A DNA stretch of 64,000 nucleotides. Source: Rikenella microfusus DSM 15922 (GTDB lineage: Bacteria > Bacteroidota > Bacteroidia > Bacteroidales > Rikenellaceae). Under the pieces are notes generated by a model that saw nothing but the letters and a program-made list of their open reading frames with translations, searched no databases and had not been told where the DNA came from. Both the position numbers and the translations under genes were made by a program. Shown here one piece after another: positions 10,077 through 19,124 of the stretch; position 1 is the first letter of the stretch; each line of letters starts with the position of its first letter. The stretch covers positions 310,001 through 374,000 of the forward strand of contig NZ_KE386488.1 of the NCBI RefSeq assembly GCF_000427365.1, written 5' to 3'.

Positions 10077-12497
10077 ATGCGAAATTATCTGTTTGCTTTA
10101 TTGCTGGTCTTTTTATGCGTCGGATCGAGAGCGCAGGAGGGCGAGGGCCTGCGCGGGACGGTGTACGGTACGGTCACCGACGCCGTCACGCACGAAGGGG
10201 TGCCCTTCGCGCAGGTCGTCGTCGAAGGCGGTTCCGTCGGCGCCCTGGCCGATTCCGCCGGCCGTTACCGCATCGAGCGCGTGCCGACCGGTTACCGGAG
10301 CCTGAAAGCCGCCAGCGTCGGGTACCGGGAAGTCATCACCCCCTCTTTTCTGGTCACCGCCTCTGCCGCGAGCGAAGTGAATATCGAACTGGAAATGGAA
10401 GCGGCCCGGGCCGGCGAAGTGGTCGTGACGGGACGTGCCATGCGGCATACCGAAAACCAGCTGTTGGGCAACCGGGCGCTCAGCCTGCAACAGATCGAAA
10501 AAAGCCCCGGCGGGAACCGCGACATCTCCAAAGTGGTGCAGAACCTGCCCGGAGTGGCCGCCACCCCCATCCAGCGCAACGACCTGATCGTGCGCGGCGG
10601 CGGCCCCAACGAAAACAAATTCTACCTCGACCGTATCGAAATCCCCATTCTCAACCACTTCACGACACAAGGCGCCAGCGGCGGGAACGTGAGTATCGTA
10701 AACAGCGACTTCCTGGCTGCCGCACGGCTCTACACCTCCACCTTTCCCGTGGGGCGGGCATCGGGCCTCAGTTCGGTGCTCGATTTGCGGATGCGGGAGG
10801 GAAATTCCGAAAAATTGCGGGTCAAAGCCACTGTCGGCGCCTCCGACCTGGCCCTGACCATCGATTCGCCTGTCGGGAAGAAAGGCAGTATCATCGCCTC
10901 CGTGCGGCAGAGTTACCTGCAAGTGCTCTTCGGCCTGCTCGAACTGCCGTTCCTGCCCACCTACAACGACGCGCAGATCAAATACTCGCACCATTTCGAC
11001 AGCCGCAACCACCTCTACATCGTCGGGCTGGGATCGCTCGACCGCAGCCGGCTCAATTTTTCGATGAAAGACCTGACGCCGGACCGGCAACAGATTCTGG
11101 AGTATCTGCCCGAGAACGATCAGTGGAGCTATGTGCTGGGGGCCGTCTATACCCGTTATACGTCCGGCGGTTCGCTGAACATCGTAGCCAGCACGGATCG
11201 CCTGAACAACAGCCTCCAGAAGTGGCAGAACAACGACCCCGCTCAGGGTAAAAACATCGATTATCGTTCCAACGAATCGGGGCTTCGGTTCCGGGCCGAA
11301 TACGACGCCGATCTGGGGCGCGGTTTCGCCCTCAGCGCGGGGGGCGGCCTCCAGCGGGCGGCCTACGATAACCGCACGTTCCGCCGGCTCTCGGTCGACG
11401 GGGTAGCGGTCGATGAGCGGTACTCGACCGATATTTCGCTGGTGCGTTATGCGGCCTTCGCGTCGGTGGACAAGTCGCTGGCCGGAGGACGCGTGCACGT
11501 GAATGTCGGACTGAGGCTCGACGGCAACAGCTATTCGGCGCAGACGGCCGATCCGCTGGAGCAGTTTTCGCCGCGGCTGGGGGCGAGCTACCGTTTCGCG
11601 CCCCGGTGGACGGTATCGGCCAGCGCAGGGCGTTATTACCAGGAGCCGCCATACACCTCGATGGGGTACCGCGACGGGACAGGGAGACTGGTCAATCGGC
11701 AGCGGCTGCGTTATATCCGCAGCGACCAGGCGACCGTAGGCGTGGCGTTCGAGCCGACGCGCCGTTCGCGGCTCTCGCTGGAGGGGTTCTACAAACATTA
11801 CGACCGTTACCCGATGTCGCTGATCGACAGTACGGCGATCGGTTCGAAGGGGGCCGATGTCTTCGCCGTGGGGGCCGAGCCGGCGGTGTCGGACGGACGG
11901 GCCCGGGCTTACGGGCTGGAGGCGGAGTACCGTAACGACGACCTGTGGGGTTTCCTGTTCACGGCGGCTTACACCTATTATCATTCGGAGTTCCGTCGGT
12001 GGGAGCGGGGGACGCCGGCGCCGCGGGGGGCGTGGACGCCTTCGAACTGGGATTACCGCCACCTGCTGTCGCTGGTGGTGATGCGGAGCCTGCCGCGGGG
12101 GTGGGACGTGGGGCTGAGGTGGCGTTATGCGGGCGGAGGCCCGTACACGCCTTACGATGCGGAGCTGTCGTCGGAGATCGACTCGTGGCAGGCGTCGCAC
12201 CGGCCGGTGGCGGATTATTCGCTGGTGAACAGCGAGCGGTTGCCGGCGTTCCACCAGCTGGACGTGCGGATCGATAAAACGTGGTATTTCCGGCGCTGGA
12301 CGCTGGGGGTGTACCTCGACATCCAGAACGCGTACAATTATAAGGCGTACGGGCAGCCGGGGCTGATGCCGGAGCGGGACGCGACGGGCCAGTATGTGCC
12401 GGACCCGGCGCGGCCGGGCCATTACAAGATGATGACCTATGAGGACGAGTTGGGCGGGACGATCATCCCTACGTTCGGGATCACCGTGGGATTCTGA
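10077..12497 (+). CDS. TonB-dependent outer-membrane receptor with carboxypeptidase-regulatory-like domain
   Basis: 806 residues. Signal peptide about 1-20 (ends RAQ), carboxypeptidase-D regulatory-like beta domain about 28-115 (YGTVTDAVTHEGVPFAQVVV), plug domain about 130-235 (LVRGGGPNENKFYLDRIEIP), then a 22-strand type barrel ending in F. It imports an unknown ligand with energy from TonB-ExbBD. No SusD-like lipoprotein follows, so it is more likely a siderophore, cofactor or peptide type than a glycan SusC. The substrate cannot be told from sequence. It is a single-gene unit whose leader is derived from repeat module F. Confidence 0.88.
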   Translation: MRNYLFALLLVFLCVGSRAQEGEGLRGTVYGTVTDAVTHEGVPFAQVVVEGGSVGALADSAGRYRIERVPTGYRSLKAASVGYREVITPSFLVTASAASEVNIELEMEAARAGEVVVTGRAMRHTENQLLGNRALSLQQIEKSPGGNRDISKVVQNLPGVAATPIQRNDLIVRGGGPNENKFYLDRIEIPILNHFTTQGASGGNVSIVNSDFLAAARLYTSTFPVGRASGLSSVLDLRMREGNSEKLRVKATVGASDLALTIDSPVGKKGSIIASVRQSYLQVLFGLLELPFLPTYNDAQIKYSHHFDSRNHLYIVGLGSLDRSRLNFSMKDLTPDRQQILEYLPENDQWSYVLGAVYTRYTSGGSLNIVASTDRLNNSLQKWQNNDPAQGKNIDYRSNESGLRFRAEYDADLGRGFALSAGGGLQRAAYDNRTFRRLSVDGVAVDERYSTDISLVRYAAFASVDKSLAGGRVHVNVGLRLDGNSYSAQTADPLEQFSPRLGASYRFAPRWTVSASAGRYYQEPPYTSMGYRDGTGRLVNRQRLRYIRSDQATVGVAFEPTRRSRLSLEGFYKHYDRYPMSLIDSTAIGSKGADVFAVGAEPAVSDGRARAYGLEAEYRNDDLWGFLFTAAYTYYHSEFRRWERGTPAPRGAWTPSNWDYRHLLSLVVMRSLPRGWDVGLRWRYAGGGPYTPYDAELSSEIDSWQASHRPVADYSLVNSERLPAFHQLDVRIDKTWYFRRWTLGVYLDIQNAYNYKAYGQPGLMPERDATGQYVPDPARPGHYKMMTYEDELGGTIIPTFGITVGF

Positions 12498-12990
12498 CCG
12501 TTTGCCCGGGGGCGGAAACGGGGCGGCAGGCGACGAAAAGCCCGTCCCCGGCCCGGGTTTCGGTTGTCGAACGGCAGACGGCGGGAGACGGGCTTCGGGC
12601 GGAAAATCTTTGCGACGGCGATTATGCGGGATTTGGGACAAAAAATAATACTTTTGCCGGTAGAGGTGTATCTGACTTTACCTCAGGGCGGCAATAATCG
12701 CCCTAGACAGCCCTGCGCACAGGCGGTAGAGTTGTTTTGGAAACGAAATACATGGAGAATCATGTGTTTAGATCAAATATAACCTGGTTGTATACTTCGA
12801 TATACCCATTCGTTTCCGCAGCCGTTTTTCGGCTGGTACCGGACCCTCCGGGTCCTTTGCCCGGGTTTGCACCGCCTCATGCCGTCCGGCGCTGAGCCGA
12901 CCGGGAAGTCTGTATTTTGGTATATTGGGTATATCCGTGTATAGAATCGGGAAAGATAAAGTCGTCTATAGGTGTCGAATTTAAACTCAG
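12498..12990. other. Intergenic region with candidate small RNA and module G
   Basis: No gene. A promoter-like box and three successive hairpins lie at 12649-12725. A G-type unit lies at about 12790-12965 (CCGGACCCTCCGGGTCC, GGGTTTGCACCGCC, ATATACCC...GGGTATAT ends). Similar units recur at about 32190-32280 and 47430-47560. Confidence 0.45.
12649..12760 (+). ncRNA. Candidate structured transcript
   Basis: TACTTTTG (12649-12656) matches the Bacteroidetes -7 consensus TAnnTTTG; a TTTG lies upstream but with only 13 bases between. The following sequence folds into three close hairpins: GAGGTG/TACCTC (12663-12684), perfect AGGGCG-n8-CGCCCT (12685-12704) and CCTG-CGCA-CAGG (12712-12723). I cannot match it to a known RNA family. 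It could be a small RNA, a riboswitch-like leader of the downstream lipoprotein gene, or chance in a GC-rich gap. Confidence 0.3.
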
Positions 12991-12996
12991 GTGGGT

Positions 12997-14505
12997 ATGT
13001 TTTTCTTTAAATATTGTGTCGCAACGGCGGCCTGCGCCGTTTTTCTTACGGCGTGCGACGGTCGGCTTCGTTCGGCCCGTCAGGCTGCCGACGCGACCGG
13101 AAATCCCGAGATGTACCGGTTGGTCGAACATTACAAAGACGATCCGGAAAAACTGACCGCCGTAGCTTTTCTGCTGGAAAACGTGGCCGGACACGAGGCG
13201 CGTACCTTCGAACTGGTCGATTCCGCGGGGAATGCTTCCGGTTTTTCGCTTTACCGGGCCGGCGCGACTTCAGGCAGGTATCAGGACATGCTCGATTCGG
13301 CCGGCCTGCGGCTTCGCCGCCGTACCCTTCCGGATGCCGCCGTCCTGACCGCCGATTACCTGATCCGAGACATCGATCTCGCTTTCGACAGTTGGAAAAA
13401 CAACTCCTGGTCGCGCCTTTATTCCGAAGAGATGTTCCGGGAGTACATTCTGCCGTACCGGGTGGCGGACGAGCGGATCTCCGACTGGCGTTCGTTCCTG
13501 GCCGATCGTTACCGACCGATGATCGACACGATGTCGGCGCCGCGGACGGTGGAGAATGTCGCTGCGCTGGTCATTTCCGATATTCAGAAATGGTACCGGT
13601 ACGATTCGGGGGTATTGACCCTCGAAACGATGCCGACGCCGGAAGAGGCATACGTGTACGGCAAGGGCGAATGTTATTCGATGGCCAACATGTTCGTGCT
13701 GGGGCTGCGGGCGGTGGGCATCGCCGCCGCTACGGATGTGATCCCGGTGTGGGGCACTTCGCGCGGCGGACATGCCGAGGCGGCCTATTTCGACGAGTAC
13801 GGGAATCCGGTTACTTTGACGACCGGGAGCAATCTGGGGGCGAAACCGGTGAGAGTCTACCGGGTGCGTTACTCCCGGCAGCATGCCGACCGGGAAGCGG
13901 CCGCACGGGGCGTCTCCCCGTTTTGGGAAGATGTGACCGCGTTATATACGAATACGTCCGATATCCGGATTCCGGTGGATACGACCGCTTTCGGGCCGGA
14001 AGAGCGTTCCAGCCTCGGACTGGCGGTTTACGGCAGCCGTTCCTGGCGGGCAGGGGTCATGGCCGACAGCGTCTCTCTCTGGCCGGACGGGGAGTCGGGG
14101 CGTCCGGTGGCCCATTTCAGCCGTATCGGTCGCAGCATCCTCTATATGCCGGCAGTCGTGCGCGGCGGATACACCTATCCGGTGGGCGAGCCGTTCACGC
14201 TGGACTACAAAGGCAATATCGCTTACATACGTCCCGATACGTCGCATCGGATCACGCTGCACCTGACTACGTTGCTTACGGATACGGTCGTTTTCCGGCC
14301 GGACGATTACCGGCTGTTGTACTGGGCGGACGGCGACTGGAAGGAGCATCCGGGGAGGGTCGAGACCAATCCGAAGAACCGGGCGGCCTATCTGATACGG
14401 GACGTGCCGGGCCGGACTTTCTACCGGCTGCACGACCGGACGACGGGACGCGACTATCGCAACCGTCCTTTCACCACCGACGGTTGGTGGATACAGCGGT
14501 ATTGA
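12997..14505 (+). CDS. Transglutaminase-like lipoprotein
   Basis: 502 residues from the ATG at 12997; a GTG two codons earlier is possible but adds nothing. The N-terminus is a lipoprotein signal with lipobox FLTAC, the Cys at residue 20. A transglutaminase-like core is visible: Cys in KGECYSMANMF, His in RGGHAEAAYF, Asp in FDEYGNPV, giving the Cys-His-Asp triad in order. The C-terminal half is beta-rich and may bind peptide or glycan. Such proteins in Bacteroidetes are thought to act as envelope or secreted peptidases rather than crosslinkers. Monocistronic with a strong hairpin terminator downstream. Confidence 0.8.
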   Translation: MFFFKYCVATAACAVFLTACDGRLRSARQAADATGNPEMYRLVEHYKDDPEKLTAVAFLLENVAGHEARTFELVDSAGNASGFSLYRAGATSGRYQDMLDSAGLRLRRRTLPDAAVLTADYLIRDIDLAFDSWKNNSWSRLYSEEMFREYILPYRVADERISDWRSFLADRYRPMIDTMSAPRTVENVAALVISDIQKWYRYDSGVLTLETMPTPEEAYVYGKGECYSMANMFVLGLRAVGIAAATDVIPVWGTSRGGHAEAAYFDEYGNPVTLTTGSNLGAKPVRVYRVRYSRQHADREAAARGVSPFWEDVTALYTNTSDIRIPVDTTAFGPEERSSLGLAVYGSRSWRAGVMADSVSLWPDGESGRPVAHFSRIGRSILYMPAVVRGGYTYPVGEPFTLDYKGNIAYIRPDTSHRITLHLTTLLTDTVVFRPDDYRLLYWADGDWKEHPGRVETNPKNRAAYLIRDVPGRTFYRLHDRTTGRDYRNRPFTTDGWWIQRY

Positions 14506-15150
14506 CGCAGCCCGGCGGCGGGAGGAGGTGGCGTCGGTGTGCGGCCGGGCAGGGGAACTCGGGATCGTCAGTGTTCGGGGAGAGAGTGTCTCTGTCAAGG
14601 CACCCTCTCCTTTTTTTGTGTCGGCGGGAATGAAAATCCCCCGGTAGGTCCGGGGGATCGATAGGAATACATGGATAAATAATACGCGGATAGTCATATG
14701 GTATAGGTTATAATAAAGCGGATATCCGTGCGACTTTATAATACCGTAAGGAAATGGCAGTTCCGGAAAATCTGTTTCGGCACTCGAACCGGGGCTTTTC
14801 TCCGCTTAAGGGAGCTCGGGCCGAAATGCGCTGAGAATCAAGTGTGCATATAAGATAGGGTAAAGTCGTATATGGTTACCTTCTGTTTTTCGCTTCGTAC
14901 CGTTGGCCTTTTTCCGCCGGGCGGAATCGACCGGAGGTCTGTCGGAAAATCGGCATATTTGCAGGCGGTTCTCTAAAGATAAGTAACGATGGTGTGAAAA
15001 ACAATATTTTTCGACTATTTTATAGTATATGTCGTGTTCGGATAAAACGGATGACGCAACCGGCGTGGAAACATATCGGGATCAGCCGAAAATATAAGAG
15101 GAACGGCCCGCGGACGGGTCGTTCCTCTTTCGGTTTGGCGGCGGAGGGCG
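14506..15150. repeat. Intergenic region with terminator and a diverged module F
   Basis: After the terminator at 14577-14617 there is a second perfect hairpin ATCCCCCGG-TAGGT-CCGGGGGAT (14636-14658) without a T-run. A diverged F copy spans about 14700-14880: its right end is intact (GGGTAAAGTCGTATAT at 14858-14873), its left end is degraded (GTGCGACTTTATAAT). Nothing else is seen up to the repressor gene. Confidence 0.6.
14577..14617 (+). terminator. Rho-independent terminator
   Basis: GGGGAGAG-AGTG pairs with CAC-CCTCTCC around a 12-base loop, followed by seven T residues. It lies 72 bp after the transglutaminase-like gene. Confidence 0.8.
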
Positions 15151-15867
15151 TCAGCCCATCGTGTTGAACCGGATGGAAGCTTTGACCAGCGCCAGCGCCC
15201 GGATCGCCGCGACCGGGATCTCTTTCGGCGCATGGTGGGGATTGTGGCTCACGAGCAGCACCCGGTCGGGGTGTTCCTCCACCTTCTTGATGAATTTGAC
15301 CGTGATGTACTCTTCGCCTTCGTAGCTGAACGAAATGAGGTACATCTCGCCCCAGATGATATTGTAATAGTCCTGGATCTGTTTGTACATCACGATGTCG
15401 CCCGATTTGAGCAGCGGGTACATCGAATCGCCCCGCACGTAAACGGCTCCGTCGCAGCGGGGCAGGTCGGGGATCGAGATATAGTCGATCGGGGCGTTCC
15501 GGTTGGTGAAGATCGGTACCAGGCCGGCTACGGCTTCGAAGTCGTAGAGCGGTACTTCCTGCCGTTGGAGGCGGCGGCCGTCGCTGCGGCCCGAGGCCGG
15601 GTCGAACACCGACAGGCGGCGGCCCGTCGCGGCGCGGAGCATCTCGCCTTCGCCGCTGCGGAGCCACCCCTTGTCGATCTCCGGAAAGGCCATGACGATC
15701 CGGTCGGCGAGTTTGTCGGAAATCCCGTTCCGGCCGCGCAGGATGTGGTAGATCGTGTCGGGGTAGTTCAACCCGATGCGCAGGGCGAAGTTCTTGCCGT
15801 TCAGCCGGGTGTATTCGAGCAGGGTCCGGATGCGTTGTGCGTCGGTCATCGTGCGGATTTTGTGCAT
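15151..15867 (-). CDS. Phage-type repressor with HTH and S24 (LexA/CI-like) peptidase domain
   Basis: 238 residues. An N-terminal helix-turn-helix occupies about 8-60. The S24 domain shows the catalytic Ser148 in RGDSMYP and Lys191 in YITVKFIKK, and an Ala114-Gly115 pair (DFEAVAGLVP) at the place where LexA/CI proteins cut themselves. It therefore looks able to self-cleave under RecA/SOS control (established for the family, inferred here). No integrase or Cro-like gene is near; it is divergent from the double-anchored lipoprotein gene with operator-like palindromes in the 91-bp gap. It is probably a remnant or domesticated prophage switch. Confidence 0.85.
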   Translation of the reverse strand: MHKIRTMTDAQRIRTLLEYTRLNGKNFALRIGLNYPDTIYHILRGRNGISDKLADRIVMAFPEIDKGWLRSGEGEMLRAATGRRLSVFDPASGRSDGRRLQRQEVPLYDFEAVAGLVPIFTNRNAPIDYISIPDLPRCDGAVYVRGDSMYPLLKSGDIVMYKQIQDYYNIIWGEMYLISFSYEGEEYITVKFIKKVEEHPDRVLLVSHNPHHAPKEIPVAAIRALALVKASIRFNTMG

Positions 15868-15900
15868 TGCCTTGGCATGAATGTTTTGCCGAGGCGGCGG

Positions 15901-15911
15901 TTGTAATACAA
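15901..15911. promoter_or_regulatory. Operator-like palindrome 1 of the S24 repressor
   Basis: TTGTA-A-TACAA is a perfect palindrome in the divergent gap. It overlaps the 15-bp palindrome AATACA-ATA-TGTATT at 15905-15919 and sits next to the rightward -7 box TAAATTTG (15919-15926). Likely repressor binding site. Confidence 0.5.
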
Positions 15912-15918
15912 TATGTAT

Positions 15919-15926
15919 TAAATTTG
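15919..15926 (+). promoter_or_regulatory. Promoter -7 box for the spanin-like lipoprotein gene
   Basis: TAAATTTG matches TAnnTTTG exactly, 33 bases before the ATG at 15959. No clear -33 TTTG at the usual spacing. It lies between the two operator-like sites, as expected for a repressed promoter. Confidence 0.45.
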
Positions 15927-15945
15927 TAAAAATTATAATTACAAA
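15923..15945. promoter_or_regulatory. Operator-like palindrome 2 of the S24 repressor
   Basis: TTTGTAA-n9-TTACAAA, a perfect 7-bp inverted repeat with the same TTGTA/TACAA half-site logic as site 1. It overlaps both divergent promoters. Confidence 0.5.
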
Positions 15946-15971
15946 GGTATTATAAATTATGGTAAATCAAA
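15942..15971 (-). promoter_or_regulatory. Promoter of the S24 repressor gene
   Basis: Read on the minus strand: TTTG (15968-15971), 18 bases, then TACCTTTG (15942-15949), matching the Bacteroidetes -33/-7 pattern. The -33 box falls inside the first codons of the divergent gene. Overlap with palindrome 2 suggests autoregulation. Confidence 0.45.
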
Positions 15972-16411
15972 ATCCGAATTTGGCCGTGTTTTGTGCGGCG
16001 GCGGTTTGTATGTCTTGTTTTTCCTGCACGCGGACGGTGTACGAACCGGCGGTCAGGTCCGAAAAAATCGTGGATACGCTGGTGCGGCCCGTCGCGGACA
16101 GCGCGGTGCTGCGGGCCTTGTTCGAGTGCGATTCGCTGGGCAACGTGCGGCTGGCGGAGCTGCACGACGCCAAAGGCCGGATGGCCGAAATGGAGACGCA
16201 GCTCAGGGACGGCGAGTTGAAGGTGGTTACCCGGTGGCGGACGAAATACGTGGATCGTGTCCGCGAAGTGCACGATACCGCGACGGTGGTAGAGGTACGC
16301 GAGGTGACGAAGGTCGTCAGGCACGTGCCGAAGTTTTTCTGGTGGTGTTTCGGGATCGCGGCAGCGGCAGTTTGTTGGGCAGGATGGAAACTGTGGCGGA
16401 AATTTTTGTAA
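15959..16411 (+). CDS. Double-anchored lipoprotein with unimolecular-spanin-like architecture
   Basis: 150 residues. The N-terminus is hydrophobic and ends in a lipobox-like CFSC, with a Cys near residue 23. The middle (about 30-122) is charged and helical with a Val/Arg-rich stretch. A single membrane helix lies at about 126-144 (FFWWCFGIAAAAVCWAGW) followed by KLWRKFL. An outer-membrane lipid anchor plus a C-terminal inner-membrane helix in about 130-150 residues is the layout of u-spanins such as T1 gp11, which fuse the two membranes at phage lysis. Similar small proteins sit in lysis regions of Bacteroidales prophages. Sequence identity to a known spanin is not claimed. It may instead be an ordinary envelope lipoprotein. 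The sulfatase gene starts 39 bp downstream on the same strand. Confidence 0.55.
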   Translation: MVNQNPNLAVFCAAAVCMSCFSCTRTVYEPAVRSEKIVDTLVRPVADSAVLRALFECDSLGNVRLAELHDAKGRMAEMETQLRDGELKVVTRWRTKYVDRVREVHDTATVVEVREVTKVVRHVPKFFWWCFGIAAAAVCWAGWKLWRKFL

Positions 16412-16450
16412 CTTTCGCCGGACTAACACCCGAACTCAAGCGATTTTTCG

Positions 16451-17935
16451 ATGGATAAGAAAACTTTACTTACCCTGTCGGTCCTGGCGTCGGTCGGCGC
16501 GGGGGCTTCGGCGCAGCAGCGCATGAACGTGCTGTTCATCCTCACGGATGATTTCCAGAACAATGCCATACATGCCCTCGGACGCGAAGACGTGCGCACG
16601 CCGAATATCGACTATATCTACAGCCAGGGAACGGCTTTTACGAATTGTTATACGAACGGGGCGATCGGCGGGGCGCTGTCGATGCCCAGCCGCGCGATGA
16701 TCATGACCGGGCGCGGGATGTTCGAGATCGCGCAGGACGGATGGGTGATCTCGCCGCGCCACACGATGCTGCCGGAACAGCTTCGGGGGCTGGGCTATCG
16801 CACGTTCGAGACGGGCAAGTGGCATTCGGATTTCGAGTCGTTCAACCGGGCGTTCTCGGAGGCCGAAAACATCTATTTCGGAGGGATGCACCCCTATGAG
16901 GACGGGGGCCATGCGACGCCGCGCCTGATGCACTACGATCCGAAAGGGGATTACAAGAATCAGCAACCGTTCGTCGGCGACAAGTTCTCGTCGGAGATGT
17001 ATGCCGACGCGGCGGTCGATTTCCTGAAACGGTCGGCGGGCGATACGACGCCGTTCTTCGCTTACGTGGCGTTCACTTCGCCCCACGACCCGCGCAACCG
17101 GCATCCGTGGTACGGCACGCCGTACGATCCGGATACGCTGGCCCTGCCGGTCAATTACCGTCCGAGGCATGCGTTCGACAACGGCGAGATGCGGGTAAGG
17201 GACGAGGTGGTGGTGCCTGCGCCGCGTTCGAAGGAGACGGTGCGCAAGGAACTGGCGGACTATTATGGAATGATCAGCGAGGTGGATACGCAGATCGGCC
17301 GGGTGATCGAGGCCCTGCGCGAGAGCGGGAAGCTGGACAATACGATCGTGGTGTTCGCAGGGGACAACGGGCTGGCGATGGGGCAGCACGGGCTGATGGG
17401 CAAACAGAGCCTGTACGACCACAGCATCAAGGTGCCGCTGGCGGTCTGGGCGCCGGGCGTCCCGAAGGGGGAGCGCAACGAGGGATTGTGTTATCTGTAT
17501 GACATCAATCCGACGCTGTCGGAGTTGCTGGGTATCGCTCCGGCGGAGTCGGTGACGGGCCGTTCGCTCGCGCGGGCGCTGCGCCGGGGGGCGAAGGGCA
17601 AAACGCAGCGCGACCGCCTCTGGCTGGCTTATTCGAGCATCCACCGGGCGTTGGTGATGGACGGTATGAAGTATATCGTCTATAATGTGGGGGGTAGGAT
17701 TACGGAGCAACTGTTCGACCTGGAGAATGATCCGTGGGAGATGACGAATCTGCTGGCGGGCACGCCGTCGAAAAGGTCACTGAAGCTGGCCGAAAGGTTT
17801 CGCGCGGCGCTCCGCGAGGAGATGAAAAAGGGGAACGATTTCTGCGATCTGGACCGCCCGCAGGGGGACCATTGGTCGTGGTGGGACAAGAATGAAAAGA
17901 TCTCCTGGACGGACGGGGTCAATCTGATCAAATGA
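16451..17935 (+). CDS. S-type arylsulfatase-family enzyme
   Basis: 494 residues with a signal peptide (about 1-21, ending ASAQ). The formylglycine motif is S77-M-P-S-R81 followed by MIMTG, so the catalytic residue derives from Ser and needs an anSME-type maturase. Metal ligands are visible as DD (33-34, LTDDFQ) and DNG (FAGDNGLAMGQHGLMGK). The C-terminal subdomain ends in WSWWDKNEK. It hydrolyses sulfate esters, probably of host or dietary glycans in the periplasm; substrate specificity cannot be read. No glycoside hydrolase or SusCD pair is adjacent. It could be cotranscribed with the upstream lipoprotein gene. Confidence 0.9.
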   Translation: MDKKTLLTLSVLASVGAGASAQQRMNVLFILTDDFQNNAIHALGREDVRTPNIDYIYSQGTAFTNCYTNGAIGGALSMPSRAMIMTGRGMFEIAQDGWVISPRHTMLPEQLRGLGYRTFETGKWHSDFESFNRAFSEAENIYFGGMHPYEDGGHATPRLMHYDPKGDYKNQQPFVGDKFSSEMYADAAVDFLKRSAGDTTPFFAYVAFTSPHDPRNRHPWYGTPYDPDTLALPVNYRPRHAFDNGEMRVRDEVVVPAPRSKETVRKELADYYGMISEVDTQIGRVIEALRESGKLDNTIVVFAGDNGLAMGQHGLMGKQSLYDHSIKVPLAVWAPGVPKGERNEGLCYLYDINPTLSELLGIAPAESVTGRSLARALRRGAKGKTQRDRLWLAYSSIHRALVMDGMKYIVYNVGGRITEQLFDLENDPWEMTNLLAGTPSKRSLKLAERFRAALREEMKKGNDFCDLDRPQGDHWSWWDKNEKISWTDGVNLIK

Positions 17936-18349
17936 TTCCGCTTGCGGCAGCCTTGATGCCGTTTGTAATCGGTTTTGCTTCCGGAGCGGGGTTTCACGCG
18001 TGACCCGGCGCGGAGTCGGGTCACGGTTTTCCCGCACAGCGTTGCGGGGCTGTTCGGGAAAATCCTTGTCCGGATTCCGGATCAAGTCGTATTTCGATGA
18101 TATAGTTACCTATTTGGATATACGGACAGGGGCGGCGGCTGTTTCCCTCTACCCGGCACAGGCGGTGCCGCCGGACATTCGAGCCGGGCGGCGGGCTTAT
18201 CCGGTTGTCGCGGGCGACAGTTCTATATAAGAAATCGTACGGTTTAATACCATAATATCGGCTTTGCGCCCACCCCCGAAGCGGCGTAGCCGCTTGGGCG
18301 CGAAAGCCGGCGATTCTTTCGAATCGCATTAACAAAAATCGTACGGTTT

Positions 18350-18760
18350 AAAAACTACTCCCGACTTCTTACTTTGGTATCGAAATACGAGTAGAGACTG
18401 CTGCTCCGGGAATGTGCGATTTCCCGGTCCGACGGGAGTCGGGAGCGGGGAATCGCATTCCCGGCGACTTCTTTGTCTCCTTTTTTGGTCGCGCAACCGA
18501 CGCAGCAGCCGAGCGCCATCGAACTTATTCGTATGGCCGAGGCGCCAGGAGGAACCGAGCAGCGTACCGAGGCCAAAGGCCGTTTACGGACTATGGCGAG
18601 GCAGCCGCCGGCAAACCGTAGGTAAAAAAGTAAGTGCCCTGCCCGCATAAGGCGTCCGGAGAAACCGGTGCCCTTGCGACACGAATGGGCCAAGAAAAAT
18701 AAATGCCCGTCGGCGAAAGACAGTACAATTAAACCGTACTGTTTTTCGCCCACAGGTATA
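18350..18760 (-). repeat. Module E copy interrupted inside its hairpin loop
   Basis: Read on minus, E runs from 18760 to 18350. Where other copies have a 6-base loop between matching arms, this copy has about 120 bp (18507-18625, GCAACC...GCAAACC). The two arms do not match each other: one side is of the CTCCTTTTTTGG type (18478-18490), the other of the TAAAAAAGTAAG type (18624-18636). It looks like a recombinant of two E subtypes or an insertion in the loop. Confidence 0.6.
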
Positions 18761-19124
18761 TAATTAAACCCGCAGGTCGGACGCCCGGGAGGGGGCACAA
18801 CATTCGGCGGCGCAGAGCGACGTGTTGCGGGCCCCTGTGGAGAGGCGTCCGGCCCGCCCGCTAATACGGAAACCTGACTGAAAACCGTAGGGGTATGCGA
18901 TAGGGCGAATATCGCGACCTTCAGGTCGCGCGGGCCGCAGCCTCCCGCAGCGGAGGCGCCCGCTCACTCGCACAGCTCGTTCCCGTGCTCCGCAGGCTGC
19001 GACCCCAGACAAATAACCGTACGATTAATTATCCGCGTAGCGGTCAGCCCGGAGCCACCCCCGGCGAAGGGCTGCAACCTACGGTTTGGCCCTCGCTGGC
19101 TCCGGGCGACAACATATAAATTTA

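Noticed and set aside
10113-12641. 842-codon minus-strand frame opposite the TonB receptor
   Set aside because: Antisense shadow; Arg/Pro/His-rich with no domain.
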